DNA of 39,102 nt from an uncultured Prevotellaceae bacterium (GTDB lineage: Bacteria > Bacteroidota > Bacteroidia > Bacteroidales > Bacteroidaceae), in NCBI GenBank assembly GCA_947165505.1, contig CAMVAT010000028.1:1-39102 (forward strand), written 5' to 3'. Made by a program: the position numbers and the translations under genes. Below, one piece after another: positions 8,973 to 18,441 of the stretch; positions within the stretch are counted from its first letter, which is position 1, and the number at the start of each line of letters is the position of its first letter. The notes beneath the pieces were generated by a model that made no database searches, had not been told where the DNA came from, and saw only the letters and a list, made by a program, of their open reading frames with translations.

Positions 8973-11900
8973 ATGACAATCCACAACGCGCCCGTCACCC
9001 TTTTCGGCAGGTCTGTCTTTCTCTGCCTTTTCATGCTGGTACCCATCTGGGGCTCGGCACTCGAATTTTCCGATACATGGGAGAGGCGTCTCGAATATGA
9101 AGACGGAACAGTGTTCTCGGGTAAATTCCGTATCACCGTGTCGTGTGCGCAAATGGAACTGGTCTGTGGTGTGTATGACCAGAGAGACAGTCTTGTGGAA
9201 GCTACTGGCCCTCACTTAGTACGCCAGTCTGAGGAGTGGGTGCGGCAATGGGGCCCTGACGGGATAGGCTATGTAGGGAAGGTACGGGCTGGAGAGACCG
9301 TCAGCATCACTTACGAGTGGCTCAGTGCTACCAATGTGCGAAATAGCGACCGGGTAAAACAATCTCAACTGTATTGCAGAATCAATGACCATGTGAGTGA
9401 AATTGTAGAGGAGCAATGGGGTGGACCTCTACCCGTCCTGAAACACACTTTTGTAGTGCCGGAAATAGACTCGTGGAGCAACAAGCCACTTACCCGTTTG
9501 AGAATAATGATAGATGCCAATCTTGGCAGAGATTTGGAGTCTTGCCCGCTCACAATCGTCTTTAAGGTCGTGCATGAGGATATGGACTTGGGTGAGACCC
9601 ATGTGGTGGAAGACCACGATGCTGGTTCCTCGGGGGCCTGGCCCTACGTCATACCTCTCAGTGTGATTGCGGGCATCATGGGCTATATCCTTTCGAATAG
9701 GAAAAAAGGCAAAGACGGAGGCGGCCGGCGTGAGCCGACACCTGTCTGCACCATGCATATATACAAGGACTTCGGCGACACGCTCTACATGGGCGACGCA
9801 CCACAGCAGGTGTTCGCCAAAATAGTCCGTAAGAACCCGCACGGCGGAGAGAGCGATGATTCCATGCTCACGCAGATGATGCAGATTACATCGGGCGATA
9901 ACTACCTGATGGTTCAGGATGGTGGTATCCAGGGAGCATGGCACACGGCGTGGGTGGGCGCTCCCGAGACGGGCAACGAGCCCAACGAGGGCATCGTCAC
10001 ATTCGCCGTAGGCAACGAGGGAGGCAGTTTCACCAACCGGCTGCACTTTCAGGTCGAGGCGGGCAGGGTCTATTTCGGACAGCCCAACCTGACATTGCCG
10101 GCTCACTACGATAAAGAGGTGCTCCTGCCGTTTGTGGTTACGGGCATTGAGCCCGGGGCACCCGTCACAGTCAACATACTCGACTCTTCGGGTCGCGCCA
10201 CACCCAACTACACTGTCAAGGCGGAGTGGGACGCGGAGAAGGAAGAGTATTTCGCCATCATCCACGACTGTGTATTAGACAAAGAGAAGGACAAGGGCGT
10301 GCCGGGCAAGTACCTCACATATAAACTCCATGTTGAGGCGAAGAATCGAAGCGGAAAGTCCGTCACAGGCAGTCTGGATGTCTATCGCTATTACATGGGT
10401 CTGGTGCTCGACATCTTCAACGGCAACGACGTGAAGTGCTTCATCGAGGAGTATGATGTGACCAAGCACATCACGAAGAAGTTCGCCGCGGAGTCGGGCG
10501 GTAAGTGGTACGTGCCAGCAGAGACGAAGTGCAAACTGACGCTGTTTGATTACGACGAGGCAGAGCACCGCATCCTGCAAATAGCGCCACTACCCAAGAC
10601 GTTCAGCATCAAGGCGCAGGACGAGAGCAAACAGTACCTGGCCGACAAGGTTAAAGTTCAAATCGAAGTGACTTCGTGTAAGCCCGGCGACGGCACCTAT
10701 GCCGTGCTGCGGTGCACCCAGGCGGTGCTCGACGCACCCAACCGTGTGGCGGGCGTTGCCGTGTTCAGCGTCAAGCAAGGGGAGAAGACCATCAACCAGG
10801 AACAGAACGTGCGGCTCTGCTCGCAGCCAAGACGTGAGTTTGCCGACAATTTCGTGATGGACGCCGAGCTTAAGGACGACAATCGTATCACCGACCAACT
10901 GTTCCACATCCGCTCGGAGATTTACCGCAACAAACTGGTTGACAACCTCTTCCCCCTGCTGAAATACATCGACATGGTCATTGACGGCTATGACCCCGAC
11001 TTCGGCTACGACAAGAGGACATTGCAGACCATCACATGCACCTACAACGATGTCTATACGGGTGTGAAAGCCGGCGCCAACGCCGAGTTGGCGAAACCTT
11101 TGACCTTGGCCGACGACATGCTGCTGTTCATCCGGTCTTGGTACGAGACGGCGAAGACCACGTCGCAGAACCTGGGTCTTTGCGGGCGCCTTTTCCTCGG
11201 TTTCGCCACGTTGGGTTGCTCCGAGATCGTGTTCGGCACGGTCGATACCATCGCCATCGGTGAGGAGATATACACCGGCATGAAGGACTACGTGGACAAG
11301 GGCGGCGACAGCATCTGGGGAGGGTTTTTCGTGGGAGCGAAAATCGTAACGCGCGAGTACCTCATGGCGAAGGCGATGGAGGTAGGCGTGAAAACCATCG
11401 GTGCCACAGCCAGGGCCGCGGGTCTGACACCCGACAAGATGAAGGAGGCGTTAGGCAAGTTGAACGCTAACCTGAAGAAACCCTTCGCCACTCCCGTGAA
11501 GGGTGCACCCGTCAAGGCCGCAGGCCAGCGCAGTAGCATCAGCCGCGCTGGCGCAAAGACACGTGTAAAGGCAAAAACCACCACCTCTGGAACCCCCGCC
11601 ACCGGAAAATCCTCCAAGGCCAATTTGAGCGATGCCACGAACTTAGGCAAGAAGCGCGCCAAGCAAAATGTGAGCGACCTGCAGGCCGCCTGCGACATGT
11701 ATCGCGCCAACCCCACGCCCGAGAACCTGAAACTGCGCAACGACTTGATCATGAAGTGCCAGGCCGACAAGCAGACCATGTACCTGCTGAAGGATAAAGG
11801 CCCCGCATTGGACAGTACACGCAAGGACTTCAACGGCCTTTTAGACGACATCTACAAAAACACTGACAAGAAGGTGAAAGCGGAACTGTCGGAGAAACTC

Positions 11901-12683
11901 GGCGGCAAGGAGGTGCGCACGAAGAACATCTCATCGAAGACTCGCGCCGACCTGAAAGAGGGAAAAACAGTGACCATGGACCGCGACTCCACCTACCAAT
12001 ACCTTGACGATGACGGTGTATGGAAGACCATCGACGACAAGACCTTCGGCGAGGGCACGGAGAAGATGGTGGAGCAGACCTACAACCGCCACTTCCACGA
12101 GCAATCGACCGGTATCAAACCCAAGACCGAGCCGGGTGTGGATTTGAAACCTTTGGAACAGAAACTGGCCGACAAGTACGGCAAGAAAATGGACCAGACC
12201 ATCATCCAGAACGAGTTGACGCACCATGAGAGTTATGGTAAGGACGTGAATATGATGATGGATAAAAGTCGCCATGGCGAGCGGATGCAGGATGCCCGTC
12301 AGGTGGGCAAGGCCGTGGAGAATAAAGGCACGGAGCGGTTTGAGAACGCCCGCAAGATGCTCGCCGAGGCAGAGACGATGACCGACCCTGTGCAGAAGTT
12401 GAACAAACAGGCCGATGCCATCGGTGAGATGATGGAGGGCTGCCGCCAGGAGACCAAAATCATGGACCAGTTCACCGACTCGATGGACATCGCCCGTTCG
12501 GGCGAGAACGGCAGCAATCTGATTTCCGACAAGTTGCGCGACGGCATCGAAATCATGCGTATGTGCCAAGAGGGCACGCTGCCCGTGGACCAGGCCGAGG
12601 CCAACCTGCGATTGATAGGCTACGACTCGTTCGAAGCCGTCTGTCGCGACCATGGTGCCACCATCACCGCTATAGGGAGTTGA
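8973..12683 (+). CDS. Giant single-pass membrane protein, paralog B
   Basis: Paralog of A and C, function unknown; 1236 aa. It has a signal peptide (GRSVFLCLFMLVPIWGSA), a diverged extracytoplasmic N-terminal domain (about 30-215), a TM segment (YVIPLSVIAGIMGYIL, about 224-239) and then SNRKKGKDGGGRR. The shared region follows: CTMHIYKDFGDTLYMGDAP, the beta-rich part, the hydrophobic GLCGRLFLGFATLGCSEIVFG, a short linker (TTTSGTPATGKSSKAN) in place of A's repeat array, and the helical C-terminal domain ending EAVCRDHGATITAIGS. The N-terminal 200 residues are hardly conserved with A, while the cytoplasmic part is mostly identical. The last 495 bp contain a 417-bp stretch identical to C. ATG 8973 was chosen for the signal peptide. 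No promoter is visible in the 80-nt spacer, so it is likely expressed from the cluster promoter. Confidence 0.85.
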   Translation: MTIHNAPVTLFGRSVFLCLFMLVPIWGSALEFSDTWERRLEYEDGTVFSGKFRITVSCAQMELVCGVYDQRDSLVEATGPHLVRQSEEWVRQWGPDGIGYVGKVRAGETVSITYEWLSATNVRNSDRVKQSQLYCRINDHVSEIVEEQWGGPLPVLKHTFVVPEIDSWSNKPLTRLRIMIDANLGRDLESCPLTIVFKVVHEDMDLGETHVVEDHDAGSSGAWPYVIPLSVIAGIMGYILSNRKKGKDGGGRREPTPVCTMHIYKDFGDTLYMGDAPQQVFAKIVRKNPHGGESDDSMLTQMMQITSGDNYLMVQDGGIQGAWHTAWVGAPETGNEPNEGIVTFAVGNEGGSFTNRLHFQVEAGRVYFGQPNLTLPAHYDKEVLLPFVVTGIEPGAPVTVNILDSSGRATPNYTVKAEWDAEKEEYFAIIHDCVLDKEKDKGVPGKYLTYKLHVEAKNRSGKSVTGSLDVYRYYMGLVLDIFNGNDVKCFIEEYDVTKHITKKFAAESGGKWYVPAETKCKLTLFDYDEAEHRILQIAPLPKTFSIKAQDESKQYLADKVKVQIEVTSCKPGDGTYAVLRCTQAVLDAPNRVAGVAVFSVKQGEKTINQEQNVRLCSQPRREFADNFVMDAELKDDNRITDQLFHIRSEIYRNKLVDNLFPLLKYIDMVIDGYDPDFGYDKRTLQTITCTYNDVYTGVKAGANAELAKPLTLADDMLLFIRSWYETAKTTSQNLGLCGRLFLGFATLGCSEIVFGTVDTIAIGEEIYTGMKDYVDKGGDSIWGGFFVGAKIVTREYLMAKAMEVGVKTIGATARAAGLTPDKMKEALGKLNANLKKPFATPVKGAPVKAAGQRSSISRAGAKTRVKAKTTTSGTPATGKSSKANLSDATNLGKKRAKQNVSDLQAACDMYRANPTPENLKLRNDLIMKCQADKQTMYLLKDKGPALDSTRKDFNGLLDDIYKNTDKKVKAELSEKLGGKEVRTKNISSKTRADLKEGKTVTMDRDSTYQYLDDDGVWKTIDDKTFGEGTEKMVEQTYNRHFHEQSTGIKPKTEPGVDLKPLEQKLADKYGKKMDQTIIQNELTHHESYGKDVNMMMDKSRHGERMQDARQVGKAVENKGTERFENARKMLAEAETMTDPVQKLNKQADAIGEMMEGCRQETKIMDQFTDSMDIARSGENGSNLISDKLRDGIEIMRMCQEGTLPVDQAEANLRLIGYDSFEAVCRDHGATITAIGS

Positions 12684-12685
12684 GA

Positions 12686-12934
12686 ATGTTGAATTTTGAA
12701 TCGCCGGGACAGACGGCGGCGACCGATTCTTTGAAGACCGAACAACCTGCCGTGAAAGATGAGGTGAAGGACGAACCTGCAGGCAGCATCGGTCAACAAG
12801 GAGCTGTTTAGGTTAGCGGAAATGAACAGCCTCCGAAGCAGGAGGAAACACGGGAAATTGTAGAGGACGAGGAAGAGGACGATGATGATGATGACTGGCG
12901 CAAACCGAAATCCAGTTACTCTAAGTCGGAATAG
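12686..12934 (+). pseudogene. Small acidic protein gene interrupted by an in-frame TAG
   Basis: ATG 12686 follows B's stop by 2 nt. The frame runs 41 codons (MLNFESPGQTAATDSLK...) to TAG at 12809-12811, then continues in the same frame (VSGNEQPPKQEE, then EDEEEDDDDDDWRKP) to a TAG at 12932-12934. Both halves share the same acidic, Glu/Asp/Lys-rich, disordered character. The simplest reading is an 82-residue gene with one nonsense mutation. A functional 41-aa peptide, or stop readthrough, is less likely. Confidence 0.55.
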
Positions 12935-12982
12935 GGTGACTTGTGGCGTGCGAAGATGCAATAAAATGACAAATACAACAGA

Positions 12983-15900
12983 ATGAGGAGACATCAATAC
13001 CATCACAACATCCTGGGAAGAAGCATCATTGTCATGCTCCTTCTCTGTGTTGCTGCGCAATGGGCGCAAGCGCAAATCAGTGGGTCGGCCACGACCTACG
13101 CATGGTACATTAGAAATCAACTCAATGAGAAGATTGAGTTGAAGACCTATGGCGGTTGGAGCTATTCCGTAGAGGGGGTGACGAATGTCAAAATAACGAA
13201 AGACGAAGGCAAGGAAGGTGATGCTGGAAACTGGGGCGCATATAACGTGAAACGTGAGTACCGGGCTCTAGTGAATGCCGGAGAAACCATCACCATCACC
13301 GTGCGATGCACTGGTATCAGGGGCGACGAATGTGAAGAACCGAAAGTGCAAGTTGGTGTCATGTCTGATTGGAGTGGTAGCTGCTACGATTGTAGCTCAC
13401 CCAATAAAGGCGTTTCAGAGAATCGTGGGCCGGCCACCGCAACCATCTCATATACCGTAGAACGCGACAGAGAATACGGAGAGAATGACATTCTACATTT
13501 GAGTTTGTATGGACACATGGGTGGGAGTGCTTCTGGCGCACGCACCTTTAACAAACCTCTCGGAGCAGGGTCACTGATAGTGGATGTCTATCTGACCGTC
13601 AACAATGTGGGCAAGGCGACACTCACGCACGAGGAGACAGAGGTGGAGGCTGACGTGCCCACCACTCGTCCTGATAGTGATGATGTGGGTGCCCATTACG
13701 AGGAGGACACCGAGGCATGGAACTTCGACGGCGTATGGGCGTTCGTCATACCCGCCAGTGTCATCGGTGCCATCTTAGGTTATAACTATACCCGTCGAAA
13801 GGAGGGCGAAGAGGGGCAGCAGCAGGAGCAACCTCCTGTCTGTTCGATGCAGATTTACAAAGACTTCGGCAACACCCTGCTCGTGGGCGACATGCCGCAA
13901 AAGGTGTTTGCGAGGATGATGCGCAAAGACCCGAAAGGCGGTGAGCGCCCCGACCCGCTACTGACGCAGATGATTCAAATCAGCAGCGGCGACAATTTCC
14001 TGCAGGTGGCCGACGGTGGCATGCAGGGTGAGTGGCGCATGGCGTGGGTGGGTGCGCCCGAAACAGAGAACGCCCCCGCTGAGGGCATTGTCACCTTCCG
14101 CATGGCCAACACCAAGGGCAGTTACACCAACCGCCTGCATTTCTATATCGAGGGTGGCGAAGTCATCTTCGGACAGCCCAATATCACCCTCCCTGCGCAC
14201 TATGAGAAAGAGGTGCGTCTGCCATTCGTTGTCACGGGCATCGAAGAAGGCGCACCCGTCAAGGTCACCATCACCGACGCCTCAGGGCGCAGTACGGCCA
14301 ATTACTCCGTTGAGGCGGAGTGGAACGCGAAAGAGCGTCTGTATTATGCCGTCATCCACGACCGTGTCTTGGACAAGGAGAAAGACAAGGGCATGCCGGG
14401 CAAATACCTCTCCTATAAACTCAACGTCGAGGCGCAAAGCCGCAGCGGCCGACCCGTCACAGGCGGACTCGACCTCTACCGTTATTATATGGGTTTGGTG
14501 CTCGAAATTTTCAACGGCAACGACGTGAAGTGCTTCATCGAGGAGTATGACATCACGAAGCACCGCACGAAGAAGTTCGCTGCGGAGTCGGGCGGCAAAT
14601 GGTACGTGCCTGCCGAGACGAAATGCAAGTTGACGCTGTTCGACTACGACGAGACCCGGCACCGCATCCTGCAACTGGCACCCATCCCTGTTAAGGACGG
14701 GCTTGTCTTCAAGGCTGTGGACGAGGGCAAGCAGTACCTCGTCGATAAGGTGGCCGTGAAAGCGGAGGTGACCGCCTGCAAACCCGGCGATGCCACCTAT
14801 ATGGTTTTGCGCTGTACGCAGGCGGTGCTCGATGCGCCGAACCGCGTGGCGGCCACGTTGACCATCACGGTGAAAAAGGGCGAGGAAAAAATCACCATCG
14901 AGCATCCGCTGCGGCTCTGCTCGCAACCGCGCCGCGATTTCGCCGACAATTTCGTGATGGACGCCGCGCTGAAGGACGACAACCGCATCACCGACCAATT
15001 GTACCACATCCGCTCGGAAATCTACCGCAACAAACTGATAGACAACTTGTTCCCGTTGGTGAAATATATCGACATGGTCATCGACGGTTACGACCCCGAC
15101 TTCGGCTACGACAAGAAGACGCTCAAAACCATCACACGCACCTACAACGATGTTTATACCGGTGTGAAAGCCGGCGCCAACGCTGAGGTGCCGAAACCCT
15201 TGACTCTGGCCGACGACATGCTGCTGTTCATCCAATCGTGGTACGAGACGGCCAAAACCACCTCGCAGGACCTCGGACTCTGCGGTCGACTGTTCCTCGG
15301 TTTCGCTACGTTGGGCTGCTCTGAAATCGTGTTTGGCGCTGTCGATACCATCTCTGTCGGCGAGGAAATCTACACGGGCATGAAGAACTATGTGGACCAA
15401 GGCGGTGACAGCATCTGGGGCGGTTTTTGCGTGGGGGCGAAGGTCGCCGTTCGCGAATATATAACGGCGAAGGTGATGGAGGGCGGTATGAAAGTCATCA
15501 GTGGCACTGCGAAGGCCGCCGGTCTGACTCCGGAGAAGATGAAGGACGCATTGGGCAAATTGAACTCAAAGGTGAAAAAACAGTTCTCCACACCCTCGAA
15601 AGGCGCCCCAATCAAGGCTGCCGGTCAGCGCAGCACCATAAGCCGCGCCAGTTCGAAATCCAGGGTAAAGGCGAAAGTAGAAGCCGCAGGAAAATCAGGA
15701 AAAGTCGGCAAGTCGAATCTGAGCGACGCTACGAACTTAGGCAAGCAACGCGCCAAGCAGAACGTGAACGACCTGCGCGCCGCCTGTGAGCAGTATCGCG
15801 CTAACCCCACGCCCGAGAACAAGATATTGCGCGACAAGATGATTATGAAGTGTCAGGCTGACAAGCAGACGATGTATCTGCTGAAGGAGAAAGGCGACAC

Positions 15901-16777
15901 CTTCATCCCGACCCGCAAGGACTTTAACGGCCATCTGGATGACATCTACAAGAACACTGATATGAAGGTTCAGGAGGAGTTGTCGCGCAACCTTGGCGGC
16001 AAAGAAATCCGCAAGAAGAACATATCTTCGAAAGAACCCACCGATCTGAAAAACGGCAAGACGGTGACTATGGACCGCGACACCACCTATCAGTATAAGG
16101 ACTCCGACGGTGTATGGAAGACCATCGACGACAAGACCTTCGGCCCAGGTACGGAGAAGATGGTGGAGCAGACCTACAACCGCCATTTCCATGAGCAATC
16201 GACCGGCATTACACCCAAGACTGAGCCTGGTGTGGATTTGAAACCTTTGGAACAGAAACTGGCAAACAAACATGCCAAGAAGATGGACCAGACCATCATC
16301 CAGAACGAGTTGACGCACCATGAGAGTTATGGTAAGGACGTGAATATGATGATGGATAAAAGTCGCCATGGCGAGCGGATGCAGGATGCCCGTCAGGTGG
16401 GCAAGGCCGTGGAGAATAAAGGCACGGAGCGGTTTGAGAACGCCCGCAAGATGCTCGCCGAGGCAGAGACGATGACCGACCCTGTGCAGAAGTTGAACAA
16501 ACAGGCCGATGCCATCGGTGAGATGATGGAGGGCTGCCGCCAGGAGACCAAAATCATGGACCAGTTCACCGACTCGATGGACATCGCCCGTTCGGGCGAG
16601 AACGGCAGCAATCTGATTTCCGACAAGTTGCGCGACGGCATCGAAATCATGCGTATGTGCCAAGAGGGCACGCTGCCCGTGGACCAGGCCGAGGCCAACT
16701 TGCGCAACATCGGCTATGATTCGTTCGAGGCTGTCTGCCGCGACCATGGTGCCACCATCACTGCGATTGGTAGTTAA
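12983..16777 (+). CDS. Giant single-pass membrane protein, paralog C
   Basis: Third paralog, 1264 aa, function unknown. It has a signal peptide (GRSIIVMLLLCVAAQWAQAQ), a diverged extracytoplasmic domain (about 35-250, including VNAGETITITVRC, comparable to VRAGETVSITYEW in B), a TM segment (FVIPASVIGAILGYNY, about 254-269) and then TRRKEGEEG. After that come the conserved region CSMQIYKDFGNTLLVGDMP, the beta-rich part, the hydrophobic GLCGRLFLGFATLGCSEIVFG, a short linker (EAAGKSGKVGKSN) and the helical C-terminal domain. The acidic NVGAHYEED.[AE]AWNFDG motif just before the TM is shared with A but not B. The 3' end is a mosaic: 16283-16699 is identical to B, and 16700-16748 follows A. ATG 12983 fits the signal peptide; an ATG a few bases upstream does not. 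Confidence 0.85.
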   Translation: MRRHQYHHNILGRSIIVMLLLCVAAQWAQAQISGSATTYAWYIRNQLNEKIELKTYGGWSYSVEGVTNVKITKDEGKEGDAGNWGAYNVKREYRALVNAGETITITVRCTGIRGDECEEPKVQVGVMSDWSGSCYDCSSPNKGVSENRGPATATISYTVERDREYGENDILHLSLYGHMGGSASGARTFNKPLGAGSLIVDVYLTVNNVGKATLTHEETEVEADVPTTRPDSDDVGAHYEEDTEAWNFDGVWAFVIPASVIGAILGYNYTRRKEGEEGQQQEQPPVCSMQIYKDFGNTLLVGDMPQKVFARMMRKDPKGGERPDPLLTQMIQISSGDNFLQVADGGMQGEWRMAWVGAPETENAPAEGIVTFRMANTKGSYTNRLHFYIEGGEVIFGQPNITLPAHYEKEVRLPFVVTGIEEGAPVKVTITDASGRSTANYSVEAEWNAKERLYYAVIHDRVLDKEKDKGMPGKYLSYKLNVEAQSRSGRPVTGGLDLYRYYMGLVLEIFNGNDVKCFIEEYDITKHRTKKFAAESGGKWYVPAETKCKLTLFDYDETRHRILQLAPIPVKDGLVFKAVDEGKQYLVDKVAVKAEVTACKPGDATYMVLRCTQAVLDAPNRVAATLTITVKKGEEKITIEHPLRLCSQPRRDFADNFVMDAALKDDNRITDQLYHIRSEIYRNKLIDNLFPLVKYIDMVIDGYDPDFGYDKKTLKTITRTYNDVYTGVKAGANAEVPKPLTLADDMLLFIQSWYETAKTTSQDLGLCGRLFLGFATLGCSEIVFGAVDTISVGEEIYTGMKNYVDQGGDSIWGGFCVGAKVAVREYITAKVMEGGMKVISGTAKAAGLTPEKMKDALGKLNSKVKKQFSTPSKGAPIKAAGQRSTISRASSKSRVKAKVEAAGKSGKVGKSNLSDATNLGKQRAKQNVNDLRAACEQYRANPTPENKILRDKMIMKCQADKQTMYLLKEKGDTFIPTRKDFNGHLDDIYKNTDMKVQEELSRNLGGKEIRKKNISSKEPTDLKNGKTVTMDRDTTYQYKDSDGVWKTIDDKTFGPGTEKMVEQTYNRHFHEQSTGITPKTEPGVDLKPLEQKLANKHAKKMDQTIIQNELTHHESYGKDVNMMMDKSRHGERMQDARQVGKAVENKGTERFENARKMLAEAETMTDPVQKLNKQADAIGEMMEGCRQETKIMDQFTDSMDIARSGENGSNLISDKLRDGIEIMRMCQEGTLPVDQAEANLRNIGYDSFEAVCRDHGATITAIGS

Positions 16778-16853
16778 AGACCTTTGCTCTAGCGTCAAGT
16801 AACTTGAATCAAAAGGAAATGACAGTATCAAAATTCAAATCTTCATTCTCAGC

Positions 16854-17588
16854 ATGAACAATCAACCTTATCCCAACTATGGTCCGCAGGTGCCGCCACC
16901 TTATCAACCTGGCGGGGCTTACAACCCTCAGGGCGGTGCTTACAACCCCCAGGTCGGAGCAAATGCGGCTTATCAGCCATACCAGAGTCAGAACATCCAT
17001 TATTGTGGCGACGGCAAGTACCGATGGGTCTATGAAATGGACATGATGAAAACCCCGGCCCTTCTTATCACCATCTTCAAGGTGCTTGGATTGTCCTTCT
17101 TCATCGCGTGGGGCATCATCATTTTGATTGCTGCTATAGGAGGCACGGATTGGGAAACCATTTGGGGAATCACCAAAGTAATACTTATCCTTTGTGCCAT
17201 TTTCATCCCAATCACGTTTCTCGCCTACCTGATAGTGTCTGCCCAGAACGGGCGGAAGTATGTTGTCCTCTTCGAGATGGATGAGCAGGGGGTGCTCCAC
17301 CGGCAGTTGCGGAAGAATGTGAAGCGCGACAAAGCCATCGCCTGGCTCACTGTATTGGCCGGAGTCGCTGCCGGTAATTGGGGCGCTGCCAGCGCCGGGT
17401 TCGTATCCGCCACGCACGACTCGCTTTACTCCGAATTCAGTAAGGTGCGAAGTGTCAAACCCAAGCGCAAGTGGAACACCATCAAGGTGAATGAACTGCT
17501 CACCAAAAACCAGGTCTATGCAGAGAAACAAGACTTCGACTTCGTCTATCAGTATATACTCGCCCATTGCACGAGGTTGCAGAGTTAA
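16854..17588 (+). CDS. Two-TM membrane protein with Tyr/Pro/Gln-rich N-terminus (copy 1)
   Basis: Function unknown; 244 aa. The N-terminus (about 1-45) is low complexity, with a repeated GGAYNPQ unit. Then comes a conserved block NIHYCGDGKYRWVYEMDM, two membrane spans (about 70-95, LLITIFKVLGLSFFIAW; about 105-128, VILILCAIFIPITFLAYLIV) and a C-terminal soluble domain (KYVVLFEMDEQGVLHRQL, then VRSVKPKRKWNTIKVNELL, FDFVYQYILAHC). The beta-strand pattern and the 'V.SVK.KR.WN.I.V' phrase resemble bacterial PH-like membrane domains, which is a guess from pattern only. With no signal peptide and two spans, both ends should be cytoplasmic. It follows paralog C by 76 nt and is paralogous to the next gene. 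A remnant of a third copy lies between A and B, which ties this family to the giants. Confidence 0.8.
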   Translation: MNNQPYPNYGPQVPPPYQPGGAYNPQGGAYNPQVGANAAYQPYQSQNIHYCGDGKYRWVYEMDMMKTPALLITIFKVLGLSFFIAWGIIILIAAIGGTDWETIWGITKVILILCAIFIPITFLAYLIVSAQNGRKYVVLFEMDEQGVLHRQLRKNVKRDKAIAWLTVLAGVAAGNWGAASAGFVSATHDSLYSEFSKVRSVKPKRKWNTIKVNELLTKNQVYAEKQDFDFVYQYILAHCTRLQS

Positions 17589-17598
17589 AAAGATTTCT

Positions 17599-17671
17599 CC
17601 CAACTATTGTCTTCACTCCTCCACTCCTTCACTCCCCAACTACTATTGTCCAAACTCCCAAACTCCCAACT
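17599..17671 (+). repeat. Simple C/T-rich repeat between the two two-TM genes
   Basis: Alternating pieces such as caactattgtc, cactcctccactccttcactcccc and caaactcccaaactcccaac run up to the start codon of the next gene. A similar piece (cccccaaactcccaaactcc) occurs at 29143-29162 before the CBM9-like lipoprotein gene. It has no coding role; the frame through it merely extends the next gene upstream. Confidence 0.7.
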
Positions 17672-18295
17672 ATGCCCAATCTTCCCTACCAGAGTCGTAA
17701 TATCCAATACAGTCCCGACGGCAAGTACCGCTGGGCGTATGAAGTGCCCTTGATGCGCAATCCCGTTATCTTCATCACTGTGTTTAAAGCTATATGTCTC
17801 ACGGTCATCATCGTTGTACTGTTTGCTATCATCATCAATTTGGTGAACGATGAAGGTTTGGACAGTTTATTGTTCACAGGAAAAGTCATGCTCATCGTGA
17901 GCGGTGTATTCTTCGTGCTTTTCCTCATAGGCTACACCATCTTTGCCGCCATCAACGGGTGGAAATATGTCATGATTTTCGAGATGGACGAACAGGGCGT
18001 TCTGTTGCGGCAACTCGACCGGCAGGTGAAACGGGCAAAAGCCATCGCCATGTTGGCCGTGATCGCCGGACTGGCCGGTGGCAACCGCGGTGCGGTGAGT
18101 GCAGGTGTCCTTTCCGCCACCCATCAGGAGATGTATTGCGAGTTTGGCAGTGTGCGCAGTGTGAAACCCAAACGCGGGTGGCATACCATCAAAGTTCGTG
18201 AGATGCTCACCCATCATCAGGTGTATGCCGCCGACGAGGATTTCGACTTCGTCTTCCAGTTCATCCTCTCCCATTGCCCGAAGGCGGGGAGATGA
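17672..18295 (+). CDS. Two-TM membrane protein (copy 2)
   Basis: Paralog of the preceding gene, 207 aa. It lacks the Tyr/Pro-rich extension and begins almost directly with NIQYSPDGKYRWAYEVPLM. There are two spans (about 29-56, VIFITVFKAICLTVIIVVLF; about 65-90, VMLIVSGVFFVLFLIGYTIF) and the same C-terminal domain (KYVMIFEMDEQGVLLRQL, VRSVKPKRGWHTIKVREML, FDFVFQFILSHC). The Cys in the HC motif near the end is kept in both copies and in the 8917 remnant. ATG 17672 was chosen because the frame upstream runs through a simple repeat. It is the last gene of the cluster, followed by a terminator at 18329. Function unknown; probably membrane-bound with cytoplasmic ends. Confidence 0.8.
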   Translation: MPNLPYQSRNIQYSPDGKYRWAYEVPLMRNPVIFITVFKAICLTVIIVVLFAIIINLVNDEGLDSLLFTGKVMLIVSGVFFVLFLIGYTIFAAINGWKYVMIFEMDEQGVLLRQLDRQVKRAKAIAMLAVIAGLAGGNRGAVSAGVLSATHQEMYCEFGSVRSVKPKRGWHTIKVREMLTHHQVYAADEDFDFVFQFILSHCPKAGR

Positions 18296-18328
18296 ACCCC
18301 ACACCCTCAATGCCTTCACGTCATACAA

Positions 18329-18356
18329 GAAGCCCCGGAATCACTTCCGAGGCTTC
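18329..18356. terminator. Hairpin between converging genes
   Basis: The stem gaagccCcggaa / ttccgAggcttc pairs with one bulge or mismatch around a tcac loop and is followed by tcttcttacc. It lies between the end of the giant-protein cluster and the end of the oppositely oriented His-rich gene. Confidence 0.6.
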
Positions 18357-18441
18357 TCTTCTTACCTAATTACCTAACTAACATTAAACCATTCTAACAA
18401 AAGACAAAACTACTATATATCAAATCATTATCGTATGCTGT

